DNA from: Bacteroidota bacterium
GTDB taxonomy: Bacteria; Bacteroidota; Bacteroidia; Flavobacteriales; Flavobacteriaceae
Direction: 5' to 3'
NCBI GenBank assembly: GCA_023386585.1
Contig: JAEWJM010000002.1
Span: forward strand, 1 to 64,000
DNA length: 64,000 nucleotides
Notes under the pieces: model-generated
The model's database searches: none
The model's input: only the letters and a program-made list of their open reading frames with translations
What the model was told of the DNA's origin: nothing
In this document: in pieces, positions 1 through 7,875 of the stretch
Numbering within the stretch: position 1 is the stretch's first letter
How the letters are laid out: each line of letters begins with the position of its first letter
Translations under genes and position numbers: made by a program

Positions 1-14
1 GGTTTGAAGTGATA

Positions 15-383
15 CTATTTATTAATAATGTTTCTTCGTAAATAGTTTACGAATGCAAAAATTCTTTTTTCTAAATTCTCAACATCGCAAAGTACGATTT
101 TGGTCTGGTCTACCGATAGGAAATCCAAGTCAGTACACAAAAGTAATTGACTTCTTAATTCAAAGCAGGAGCCAAGGCTGATTTCCAAAAAACGTACAAA
201 ATCCTTATTTGAACTTTTTGCAGAACCCTCGGCTATGTTTGATGAAATCGAGACGGAGCAACGACGGATATGTGACGTCAGGCCAAACTTTTCATCTGAA
301 GGAAGATTTGTTGTCAGATTGTATACCTCTTTATTTAATATTCGGGATGCTTTCCAGATTTCAAGGCTTTCAAAATTTCTCAC
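15..383 (-). CDS. four helix bundle protein (S23 / 23S rRNA-intervening-sequence protein family)
   Basis: Small all-helical protein of about 122 residues. The family hallmark is the SIxSNIAEG stretch (here VSISSNIAEGSAK) followed by a RFLEISLGSCFELRSQL helix; both are present. Family members form a four-helix bundle and probably act as pentamers, but no biochemical role is established. The open frame extends upstream to a TTG at 440, but family members begin just before the RNFxxLxIW motif, and a GTG at 381-383 gives exactly that start, so I prefer it. A decayed relative lies at 30635-30979. The next gene upstream on this strand starts beyond a 105-bp gap. Confidence 0.8.
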   Translation of the reverse strand: MRNFESLEIWKASRILNKEVYNLTTNLPSDEKFGLTSHIRRCSVSISSNIAEGSAKSSNKDFVRFLEISLGSCFELRSQLLLCTDLDFLSVDQTKIVLCDVENLEKRIFAFVNYLRRNIINK

Positions 384-488
384 GGCGGATAAATTATTAA
401 TGGCTGATATACCGGCCAAGGTAATAATTTTCCAAGACAATCCCCCATACCGCGAACCTCAAACCCAAGGCCGCAAACCTACGGTTTG

Positions 489-1115
489 CTAAGATTCCCT
501 CTTCGAAATCTCATCCCTGATCTTGGCGGCTTTTTCGTAATCTTCGTCCTGGACGGCGCCTTCGAGGAGTTCGTGCAGTTCGGAAAGGCTGAGTTTGGTG
601 TAGGTGTCGCCGGCTTTGTTGGATTCTTCCATGCCGAAAGTTTCCGGATGTGAAAGCACCTGGTCGGATTCGCCCTGGTTCTGGTAGCCTTCCTGCGGGT
701 TGGCCTTGAGGTAGATTCCCGCTTTGTCGAGTATGTTTTTATAGGTGAAGATCGGTGCATTGAAACGCAGCGCCAGAGCGATGGCATCGGAAGTCCGCGC
801 ATCGATTATTTCTTCGATCTTGTCGCGTTCGCAAATGATGCTTGAATAAAATACGCCGTCGACCAGCTTATGTATGATAACCTGCTTTACGACAATGTCG
901 AAACGGTCGGCGAAATTGCGGAAAAGGTCATGTGTGAGCGGCCTTGGCGGCTTGATTTCCTTCTCCAAAGCGATGGCAATCGACTGGGCTTCAAACGCAC
1001 CGATTACGATGGGCAATTTTCGGTCACCGTCAGCTTCATTCAGGATCAATGCATAGGCGCCATTCTGCGTTTGGCTGTATGAAATCCCTTTAATCGTCAA
1101 TTTTACCAGGCTCAT
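489..1115 (-). CDS. bifunctional nuclease (BFN/DUF151) domain protein with C-terminal UVR motif
   Basis: Protein of 208 residues. The N-terminal ~135 residues match the BFN family (MSLVKLTIKGISYS start, LPIVIGAFEAQSIA, and the DARTSDAIALALR motif typical of DUF151). The last ~35 residues (LHELLEGAVQDEDYEKAAKIRDEI) are a UvrB/UvrC-type UVR helix-hairpin. Plant homologues were reported to have DNase/RNase activity; the bacterial role is uncertain. I chose the ATG at 1115 because the eight residues upstream of it lie outside the conserved family start. It lies 114 bp downstream of etfA on the same strand, so co-transcription with etfBA is possible. Confidence 0.88.
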   Translation of the reverse strand: MSLVKLTIKGISYSQTQNGAYALILNEADGDRKLPIVIGAFEAQSIAIALEKEIKPPRPLTHDLFRNFADRFDIVVKQVIIHKLVDGVFYSSIICERDKIEEIIDARTSDAIALALRFNAPIFTYKNILDKAGIYLKANPQEGYQNQGESDQVLSHPETFGMEESNKAGDTYTKLSLSELHELLEGAVQDEDYEKAAKIRDEISKRES

Positions 1116-1229
1116 AATATTAAAAAAAGTATGGTGCAAATTACCGATTTTAATTTGAAATAAAAAAGGCTGCCCGAATTTTGATAACGCTCAAAACAGG
1201 GCAGCCAAATACAATATGATAGGATTTTC

Positions 1230-2198
1230 CTAAGCGTTTTGCGCCCTGAATTCCTTGATTTTTTGTGTCAGTTTCGGGACGACTTCAAACAGGTCTCCAA
1301 CAACGCCGTAATCGGCAACTTTAAAGAACGGCGCATCGGCATCCGAATTAATCACCACTTTCACTTTTGACGAGTTGATCCCGGCAATGTGCTGGATCGC
1401 ACCCGAAATTCCGACTGCGACATAAAGGTTCGACGCGACCGGTTTTCCGGTTTGTCCAACGTGCTCACTGTGTGGCCTCCAACCAAGATCCGAAACCGGT
1501 TTTGAACACGCGGTTGCTGCGCCCAATGCCGATGCAAGATCTTCGATCAATCCCCAGTTTTCCGGGCCTTTGAGTCCGCGACCGCCCGAAACCACGATGT
1601 CGGCATCAGCAATCGTGATCTTTCCGGTAGTCCGGTCAACCGACTCGGTTTTGACGCCAAAATCGGCATCGGTAATCGAAGGAGAAAAATCCTCCTGCGA
1701 CATGTTCGAGGCGCTTTCCGAAATTCCGTATGAGTTTTTCGCAAGGCCAAGCACTTTTACATCGGTAGTGATTTCTGAAATTGTAAACGCCTTGTTCGAG
1801 AACGAGTGCCTTTTCACCTGGAACGGCGAAGTGCTGACGGGCAGTCCCACTACGTTTGAGGCAAAACCCGCATCGAGTGCTACTGCCACAAGCGGCGCGA
1901 GGTAAAGGCTGTCGGTTGTGGAGGACAGCAATACCAGCTTCACGTTTTCCTTTTGTGCCGCCTGTTTGATGACATCGGCGTATGCCTTTGCAGAAAACTG
2001 GTTCAGCTTGTCGTTGCTTACTTTAAGCACTTTATCGACACCGTATTTCGAAAGTTCCGATACATCGCCGGCATTAACCGTCACCGCAGTGACAGTCGTT
2101 CCCAGTGATTCGGCTACTTTTTTCCCGTAAGAAGCCAGCTCGAAAGCCACTTTCTTGAACTTTCCTTCGGCTGATTCAGCATATATTAATATTGACAT
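1230..2198 (-). CDS. etfA: electron transfer flavoprotein subunit alpha
   Basis: 322 residues. EtfA pairs with EtfB to carry electrons from acyl-CoA dehydrogenases and related flavoenzymes towards the quinone pool. The C-terminal FAD domain is clear: VVSGGRGLKGPENW near residue 205, then the LYVAVGISGAIQHIAG signature and the NSDADAPFF segment. The N-terminal half has the alpha/beta Etf fold shared with EtfB. The length is normal. It follows etfB on the same strand with a 93-bp gap made largely of word-like microrepeats, an unusually long spacer for a pair that must be made together. Confidence 0.96.
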   Translation of the reverse strand: MSILIYAESAEGKFKKVAFELASYGKKVAESLGTTVTAVTVNAGDVSELSKYGVDKVLKVSNDKLNQFSAKAYADVIKQAAQKENVKLVLLSSTTDSLYLAPLVAVALDAGFASNVVGLPVSTSPFQVKRHSFSNKAFTISEITTDVKVLGLAKNSYGISESASNMSQEDFSPSITDADFGVKTESVDRTTGKITIADADIVVSGGRGLKGPENWGLIEDLASALGAATACSKPVSDLGWRPHSEHVGQTGKPVASNLYVAVGISGAIQHIAGINSSKVKVVINSDADAPFFKVADYGVVGDLFEVVPKLTQKIKEFRAQNA

Positions 2199-2227
2199 GA
2201 CTATATTTTTAAATTTTTGAAAAAATT

Positions 2228-2290
2228 GCTTTCGGCTTTGGGCAGTGGGCTTTCGGCTTACAGCTCACACCCCACACCCCACACCTCATA
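2228..2290. repeat. low-complexity microrepeat between etfB and etfA
   Basis: The spacer consists of loosely repeated short words (CTTTCGGCTT twice, then CACACCCCACACCCCACACC). Similar word-like tracts occur at 3096-3200, 5740-5790, 6345-6490, 24318-24350 and 48850-48900, always outside genes. I see no conserved hairpin here. Confidence 0.6.
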
Positions 2291-2291
2291 C

Positions 2292-3038
2292 CTATATCAC
2301 CTTCGCCTCATTATGCAGCGCGCTCACCAGTTCATCAAGCTGATCAACCGTAAATAGTTTCACTGCCGATTTTGGCGCGGGCTTTTCAAATTTAACCGAT
2401 TTTGTAGTGGCGTTTGCCGCAACAGGCTCGACGATGGCGAGAGCTTTGGTTCGTGCCGTCATGATTCCGCGCATGTTCGGGATGCGGAGGTCTTTCTCCT
2501 CGACAAGTCCCTTTTGGCCGCCGATCACCAGTGGCAGCGTAGTCGAAACGGTTTCTTTTCCGCCGTCGATCTCGCGTACTGCTTTGACATTATTTCCGTC
2601 AACGGTAAGTCCGATGCACGAGTTTACGAAATTGGCGCCGGTAAGGGCTGAGATCATTCCCGGAACCATTCCGCCGTTGTAGTCGAGCGATTCTTTGCCG
2701 GCGATAATCAGGTCGTAACCGCCCGATTTGATAACTTCGGCGAGTTGTTTGGCGACGAAAAACCCGTCGCTTGGCTGAGCGTTTACGCGGATGGCTTCGT
2801 TGGCTCCGATGGCGAGCGCCTTTCGAAGCGTAGACTCTGTTTCCGGTCCGCCAACATTGACGACCGTCACGGTAGCGCCTTGCTGCTCCTGAAACCAGAT
2901 CGCGCGGGTAAGTCCGAATTCATCGTTCGGGTTGATAACGAACTGTACGCCATTGGTATCGAATTCCGAATCGCCGTTCGTAAAATTGATTTTTGAAGTG
3001 GTATCAGGCACGTGGCTGATGCATACTAATATTTTCAT
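2292..3038 (-). CDS. etfB: electron transfer flavoprotein subunit beta
   Basis: 248 residues from the ATG at 3038, which gives the canonical MKILVCISHVPDT start; the frame stays open further upstream but the extra 19 residues are not family-like. Internal landmarks are FVINPNDEFGLTRAI, the AMP-site region VNVGGPETESTLRKALAIGA, and the EtfB signature LPLVIGGQKGLVEEKDLRIPN. It is the redox partner and AMP-binding subunit of the EtfAB heterodimer and lies upstream of etfA. A TACTTTTG -7 element sits at 3063-3070 on the minus strand, about 25 bp ahead of the start, with no good -33 TTG. Confidence 0.96.
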   Translation of the reverse strand: MKILVCISHVPDTTSKINFTNGDSEFDTNGVQFVINPNDEFGLTRAIWFQEQQGATVTVVNVGGPETESTLRKALAIGANEAIRVNAQPSDGFFVAKQLAEVIKSGGYDLIIAGKESLDYNGGMVPGMISALTGANFVNSCIGLTVDGNNVKAVREIDGGKETVSTTLPLVIGGQKGLVEEKDLRIPNMRGIMTARTKALAIVEPVAANATTKSVKFEKPAPKSAVKLFTVDQLDELVSALHNEAKVI

Positions 3039-3520
3039 TTGTGTCTTTTGAAAATTTGGGGACAAAAGTAAGGAAAAAAGTTTGTTGTTGGGCATAGGCG
3101 CAGGGTGCAGGGTTCAGGGTGCAGGGCTCAGGGCACAAGGCTCAGGGTGCAGGGTAAAGGGTGCAGGGCTCAGGGCGCAGGGGAGGAAGGTTTAAAAGTT
3201 TAAGGTTTAAAGTTGGCTGGAAGAAGGTTTAAAATTTAAGGTTCAACATTTTTTATTTCTTCAAGTTCGGTTTCAATAATGTAAATCACATCGCTCAGGT
3301 TTGTCACAAAATGGTTTGTCACAATTTTTTTTGTGCGAATGCTTTTGTGACAAGATTATTTTGATGTGGGTTTAAGGATTATTAATCAGTTAGATCAAGG
3401 TGTATGGAAAACCGTTAGCAGGTGTTCAAGGAAAAGTTGTTTATTTGCGCAGACGCTGCAATGTGGTCAATGCCTCCGACCAGATTGATGTTCTTCAAAA
3501 AATCAAATATATCAAAAAGC
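3039..3520. other. intergenic region between divergent etfB and DUF2130 gene
   Basis: 482 bp without a supported gene. It holds the etfB promoter end, a G-rich microrepeat (3096-3200), a purine-rich stretch of AAGGTTTAAA-like words (3188-3245), and a pair of direct TTTGTCACAA words with an inverted partner (3301-3353). The minus strand can be read open across part of 3243-3353 but I cannot assign that reading to any family. Confidence 0.5.
3096..3200. repeat. GCAGGGTTCAGGG-type microrepeat tract
   Basis: About 100 bp of imperfect 7-8 bp words such as GCAGGGT, TCAGGGT, GCAGGGC and TCAGGGC in tandem, strongly G-rich on the plus strand. The complement of the same words appears at 6430-6490 (CACCCAACACCC, GAACCCTG) and 5755-5785. 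No coding potential and no consistent hairpin. Confidence 0.75.
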
Positions 3521-4789
3521 ATGAACGAAATTATTTGCCCAAACTGCGCAAAAGCTTTTAAAGTCGACGAAGCGGGATTTGCAGAAATCCTGAAGCAGGT
3601 TCGCGATAGCCAGTTTCAGGAGGAATTGCAAAATCGGTTGAGCCTTGCCGAGCGGGAAAAGGAAAGCGCGGTTAAACTGGCTGAAGCGAATTTGCGCAAT
3701 TCGTTGCAGGAGCAGCTTGCAAAAAAGGATCGGGAACTCGCTGAACTTAAGTCACAGAATGAGATTTCGCTATCTGAAAAACTGAATAAAAAAGAAGCCG
3801 AGATATTGCAACTGCGGGCAAAGATCGATAGCGTCGAGGTTGAGAAGAAACTTGCGGTCAATGAAGCGGTCCAGTCAATCGCAAAAGAACGGGATAGCCT
3901 TGCGAACGATTTAAAGACCAAGGAGCTTGAAAAACAAAATATCGAAAGCTCGCTGAAGCAACAATTCACTACCGAGCTGCAAAGTAAAGATGCCATCATT
4001 AAATATAAAGAGGATGAGCTGGCGCGGGTAAAGGACATGAAGTTGAAGCTTTCAACGAAAATGTTGGGCGAATCGCTGGAGCAACATTGCGAAACCGAAT
4101 TCAACAAGCTCAGGGCAACGGCGTTCCAAAAGGCCTATTTCGAAAAGGACAACGATTCAAGATCGGGCAGCAAGGGAGATTATATATTCCGTGAGACTGA
4201 CGAGGCCGGAAACGAGGTTATCTCGATCATGTTTGAGATGAAGAACGAATGTGATGAGACTGCAACCAAGAAAAAAAACGAGGATTTTTTAAGGGAACTG
4301 GATAAAGACCGCAACGAGAAGAAATGTGAATACGCTGTTCTGGTAACCTGTTTGGAAGCTGAAAGCGAACTTTACAATTCGGGTATTGTCGATGTCTCGC
4401 ACCGCTATAACAAAATGTACGTCGTGCGGCCCCAGTTTTTTATTCCGATGATCACACTGCTTCGAAATGCGGCGATGAGTTCGATGCAATATAAAACCGA
4501 GCTTGGCCTGATCAGGAACCAGAATGTCGACATCACCAACTTTGAAGAGAAGATCAATAACTTCCGGGAAGGTTTCTCCAAAAATTACCTGTCTGCCCAA
4601 TCACATTTTCAAAAGGCGATCGAGGAAATTGACAAATCGATTGCGCGAATGCAAAAAGTTAAGGAGGAACTGACAACAAGCGAAAATCAACTGCGATTGG
4701 CAAACCAAAAAGCAGACGACCTAACTATAAAGAGGCTTGTTCATGGAAATCCAACAATGAAAGCCAAATTCGACGAGTTGAAAAAGTAA
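3521..4789 (+). CDS. DUF2130 domain-containing coiled-coil protein
   Basis: 422 residues from the ATG at 3521; the frame is open upstream but the MNEIICPNCAKAF start with its zinc-ribbon-like CPxC is the natural beginning. Residues ~15-190 are a long charged coiled coil rich in Glu, Lys and Leu. A globular DUF2130 domain follows (GSKGDYIFRETDEAG, then SIMFEMKNECDETATKKKNEDF), whose ExK pattern resembles restriction-endonuclease-like folds, and a second coiled coil closes the protein. Function is unknown; a nuclease role is inference from the fold pattern only. It stands alone, with no obvious operon partner. Confidence 0.85.
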   Translation: MNEIICPNCAKAFKVDEAGFAEILKQVRDSQFQEELQNRLSLAEREKESAVKLAEANLRNSLQEQLAKKDRELAELKSQNEISLSEKLNKKEAEILQLRAKIDSVEVEKKLAVNEAVQSIAKERDSLANDLKTKELEKQNIESSLKQQFTTELQSKDAIIKYKEDELARVKDMKLKLSTKMLGESLEQHCETEFNKLRATAFQKAYFEKDNDSRSGSKGDYIFRETDEAGNEVISIMFEMKNECDETATKKKNEDFLRELDKDRNEKKCEYAVLVTCLEAESELYNSGIVDVSHRYNKMYVVRPQFFIPMITLLRNAAMSSMQYKTELGLIRNQNVDITNFEEKINNFREGFSKNYLSAQSHFQKAIEEIDKSIARMQKVKEELTTSENQLRLANQKADDLTIKRLVHGNPTMKAKFDELKK

Positions 4790-4916
4790 AGCATCTATAT
4801 TGATTCCGAACGAACAGTACAGCCTAATCAGCATAAGCAGAGAAATTCATGCGGAATGGTATTGTGAAAAATGAACTTTTATTATGTCTGATAAACCAGC
4901 AACAACCGCTTTCCAA

Positions 4917-5684
4917 ATGAAGTATTTATTTCTATTTATGCTTTCTGCAATTAGTGTAGTAGCATATTCACAGGATACGATTTTCCTTCGTGAAAACAAC
5001 ATTGAATTTAAAGCGAAAGTCACCGAAGTGACAGATGAGGTGATAAAATATAAAAAGTGGGAAAACCTTGATGGGCCAACTTATAATCTAAACATTTCGT
5101 CCATTTCAAAAATTCGATATAAAAATGGCCAGGAAGATAATTTCAGCGCTACAGGTACCGACGCCACCAATCCTATTGTCCAATCAGCATCAGCTCTCGC
5201 TCCTTCCAAAATAAATACTTTTCCTCTTGCTTCCGGCTATCCAAAAGTAGGTTTGGTCAACGTTCCGTATTGGTTTGAAAACGGTGCGATAACGGAACTC
5301 GAAAAAGCTGATTACACACGAAACAAACAACATTCAGGCGCTTGGGGACGGATGTGGGTAATAACTGTGGCTGGCATTGCTTCAAATATCCGATTGCCAA
5401 AGCAAGATCCATTGCAATTTATAATTCAGCTGGACGACCCCAAAGGAAATCCGTTTTCGATATGCGAACTTCACCTTTGCGAGGTAAAGGCACAACGGCA
5501 ATTTATCGACACGAAAAAAGGCATGCATGGTGAAGTAAAGCAGGAAGCCATTAAGTTAGATGCCAAGGCACTTAACGATACGGGGCTGTATATGTTGGCT
5601 CCGGCGAAAAAACTTGCCAAAGGAGAATATATTTTTACAATTACAGACGATTCAGAAGTATACGCTTTTTCAATAGGGAAGTAA
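4917..5684 (+). CDS. secreted hypothetical protein
   Basis: 255 residues from the ATG at 4917, which directly precedes a signal peptide (MKYLFLFMLSAISVVAYSQ, cleavage after YSQ). An earlier in-frame start at 4884 would put eleven polar residues before the signal peptide and is less likely. After cleavage, IEFKAKVTEVTDEVIKYKKW and ISSISKIRYKNGQE form a short beta module often seen at the start of Bacteroidetes periplasmic proteins. The remainder, including YMLAPAKKLAKGEYIF, is not recognised. No neighbour suggests a pathway. Confidence 0.75.
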   Translation: MKYLFLFMLSAISVVAYSQDTIFLRENNIEFKAKVTEVTDEVIKYKKWENLDGPTYNLNISSISKIRYKNGQEDNFSATGTDATNPIVQSASALAPSKINTFPLASGYPKVGLVNVPYWFENGAITELEKADYTRNKQHSGAWGRMWVITVAGIASNIRLPKQDPLQFIIQLDDPKGNPFSICELHLCEVKAQRQFIDTKKGMHGEVKQEAIKLDAKALNDTGLYMLAPAKKLAKGEYIFTITDDSEVYAFSIGK

Positions 5685-5812
5685 TGGCCAAGGTTTACGA
5701 TTCAGCGAACACCAACTTGAAACCTTAAATTTTAAAACATCTTTTCTCCCCAAACGCATACCCTGAACCCAGCACCCAGTAATTCCTTATCTTCGACCTT
5801 CAAAACTCACCA

Positions 5813-6334
5813 ATGATGAAACTCAAAAAACTCACTTTCGCATTGCTGCTTATGGCGGCTTTCGGACTCGGATATGCTTTTAACGCGGTTCAGAAACCGG
5901 AATCGGCAGAGCGTAAAGTCACCGGAATTGGTGGAATTTTCTTCAAATGTAAAGACCCGAAAAAGCTTCGTGAATGGTATCAGCAGCATCTGGGCTTGAA
6001 CACCAATCAGTACGGTGCCGTATTCGAATGGCGCCAGGCTGACGAAGGCACCAAGCACGGCTATACACAGTGGAGCCCGTTTAATGAAAAGAGCAATTAT
6101 TTCGCACCATCGGAGAAAGATTTCATGATCAATTACCGGGTAGCCGATCTTGAAAAGCTTGTCGTACAGCTACGTAAAGACGGTATTTCGATCACCGATG
6201 AGATTGAATCGGTTGAGTACGGCAAGTTCGTCCACATCATGGACCTCGAAGGCAACAAAGTTGAACTTTGGGAACCTAACGATGTCGAATACGAAAAGCT
6301 CGGCAAGCAAATGGGTGCGTTGACGACGAAGTAG
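5813..6334 (+). CDS. VOC family (glyoxalase/bleomycin-resistance fold) protein with N-terminal export signal
   Basis: 173 residues. Residues 5-23 are a hydrophobic helix ending in GYAFNA, resembling a signal peptide or membrane anchor. From residue ~37 there is one VOC module: TGIGGIFFKCKDPKKLREWY at the start and VHIMDLEGNKVELWEP at the end, where the final Glu is a usual metal ligand. Two beta-alpha-beta-beta-beta units are present, so the enzyme would act as a single-chain or dimeric VOC protein. The substrate is unknown. An exported VOC protein is unusual since most are cytosolic. Flanked by microrepeats on both sides. Confidence 0.85.
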   Translation: MMKLKKLTFALLLMAAFGLGYAFNAVQKPESAERKVTGIGGIFFKCKDPKKLREWYQQHLGLNTNQYGAVFEWRQADEGTKHGYTQWSPFNEKSNYFAPSEKDFMINYRVADLEKLVVQLRKDGISITDEIESVEYGKFVHIMDLEGNKVELWEPNDVEYEKLGKQMGALTTK

Positions 6335-6490
6335 GGTTCAGCTCTCAGCTGTTAGCGATTAGCGTCTTTGGAAAGGGTTCAGGGGCCAAGGTTCACGGTC
6401 ACCCAACTTCAAACGTTTAACCACATACCACATGCCTCACACCCAACACCCTGCGCCTTGAACCCTGTACCCAACACCCAACACCCAAAC
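6335..6490. repeat. C-rich microrepeat between convergent VOC gene and nirK
   Basis: Words such as CAGCTCTCAGCTGTTAGCG near 6340 and a run of CACACCCAACACCCTG / AACCCTGTACCCAACACCC words at 6430-6490. These are the complementary-strand version of the tract at 3096-3200. No terminator hairpin is evident for either convergent gene. Confidence 0.65.
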
Positions 6491-7627
6491 CTACTGAATG
6501 GGCCCCGCTTTTTTAATCTGCCTCATTAGCGTCTCATCTTTTTTGCCTTCCACTTTAACCTGCGCAATGGCTCCGAGTGTAAAAGCTTCAATTAGGTTGT
6601 GGTTGACGTATGCGTAGGTGCCGGGTTCCCTGAATTTGTATAGCGCAGCGGCGGCAGATCCGCCAGGTATTGCCCACGTTTCATAATCGGTATAAGGTTT
6701 ATTGTTGAATTTTCCGCCCGGCCAATATAAATCGGCATGCCCGCCAATAAGATGGATTCGGGTGTCACGGTTGGCGTTGGAGGTAATGAACAGCACATTT
6801 TCGCCGACTTTCGCAGTCATTGCCTTTGCTCCGAGCAGTGCGCCTTTCACACCATTAAATACAAGGTGTGTCGGTTGTAATGATTTAATGGATTCGCCAA
6901 TCGCGGCAACACTCTCCATCGCGGTTGCAAAATCTTTGTACTTGCCATCGGCATCTTTAGGTAAGTAGTAGTCCTGCTCGACTACGTAGTACGCGCGGTC
7001 GTATTTAAGCTGGTTTCCGTTTTCATCTTTGAGCCCACCTCGAGGCAACACCATGATAACACCGTTCATCCCCGATGTGATGTGAATCGGAACCATTAAA
7101 CCGCCAGGTGCGCAGTGATAAACGAATACGCCGGCTTTACTAGCGCGAAAACGAAATGTTGCCTGCTGTCCCGGACTGACGAGCGAAAGATCTGCGCCGC
7201 CCATTTCACCGGTTGCCGCGTGGAAGTCGACGTTATGCTGCATCGTATTGGTAGCCGGATTCTTTAATGTGACTTCAACAAGATCGTCCTGGTGGACCAC
7301 GATAATCGGAGCCGGAACCGCTCCGTTGAATGTCAGCGCCCAGATAAACTCGCCCGGCGCGATCTCGATTTTCTTTTCGATTGCAGTCAGCGTCACTTCG
7401 ACAATCTTAGGTTTTCCTTCTGCGACTTGTTCGTATTTGGGCAGGAATGGCGCTGCAACGAGTTCCTGTTTGACGCGTTCCAGATTATCACCATTGTCGT
7501 CATATTTCTGGTCGAGGACCGAGGAGGAGTTGTTCTTATTGCATGAAAATAAAACGAAAAAAATCGCCATAAATGCGATTAATAACGTCGATTTTGGCGA
7601 CGTTAGGGGCTGGTTAAATGCTTTCAT
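6491..7627 (-). CDS. nirK: copper-containing nitrite reductase (lipoprotein)
   Basis: 378 residues from the ATG at 7627. It reduces nitrite to nitric oxide in denitrification. Two cupredoxin domains are present. Type 1 copper ligands are H131, C172, H182 and M187. Type 2 ligands include H136 and H171, with the third His in the IHLIGGH motif (292-297). Catalytic Asp134 and His254 (THLVFNG) are kept. A lipobox ending LFSC at residue 29 makes it a lipoprotein rather than a soluble periplasmic enzyme. The Cys-to-His loop (CAPGGLMVPIH) is one residue longer than the CAPPGMVPWH loop I know from class I enzymes. No nor, nos or maturation genes are nearby, and I saw no clear FNR/CRP-type site upstream. 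Confidence 0.95.
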   Translation of the reverse strand: MKAFNQPLTSPKSTLLIAFMAIFFVLFSCNKNNSSSVLDQKYDDNGDNLERVKQELVAAPFLPKYEQVAEGKPKIVEVTLTAIEKKIEIAPGEFIWALTFNGAVPAPIIVVHQDDLVEVTLKNPATNTMQHNVDFHAATGEMGGADLSLVSPGQQATFRFRASKAGVFVYHCAPGGLMVPIHITSGMNGVIMVLPRGGLKDENGNQLKYDRAYYVVEQDYYLPKDADGKYKDFATAMESVAAIGESIKSLQPTHLVFNGVKGALLGAKAMTAKVGENVLFITSNANRDTRIHLIGGHADLYWPGGKFNNKPYTDYETWAIPGGSAAAALYKFREPGTYAYVNHNLIEAFTLGAIAQVKVEGKKDETLMRQIKKAGPIQ

Positions 7628-7814
7628 AGGTATTGTTGTTTTCTTGGTTCTACAAGTTACAAACAAATCCTAAGTGTTTCTAAGATAATTTCGTTAAAAT
7701 GATTTATCGCCTTTTTGCCGGTCCTATTTAATTGGTCCCGATATGCAGATTTCAAATTTGATCATAAGTACAAACGGACTCCATTCTTTTTAGTAAAGTC
7801 AAAATATAAAATAT

Positions 7815-7822
7815 TAAATTTG
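7815..7822 (+). promoter_or_regulatory. TAAATTTG -7 promoter element for pdhB
   Basis: Matches the Bacteroidetes -7 consensus TAnnTTTG. It lies 53 bp before the pdhB ATG. No TTG is found at the expected -33 distance, so the match rests on the -7 box only. Confidence 0.5.
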
Positions 7823-7875
7823 CACTTCGTCATTCGGTTTTTCGATGCTCAATGACGCAAAACACAAAATCTATT

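Noticed and set aside
6491..7627. Multicopper oxidase or laccase
   Set aside because: Two cupredoxin domains with the NirK-specific NVDFH Asp, YHC pair, THLVFNG and HLIGGH motifs; no third domain or trinuclear cluster pattern.
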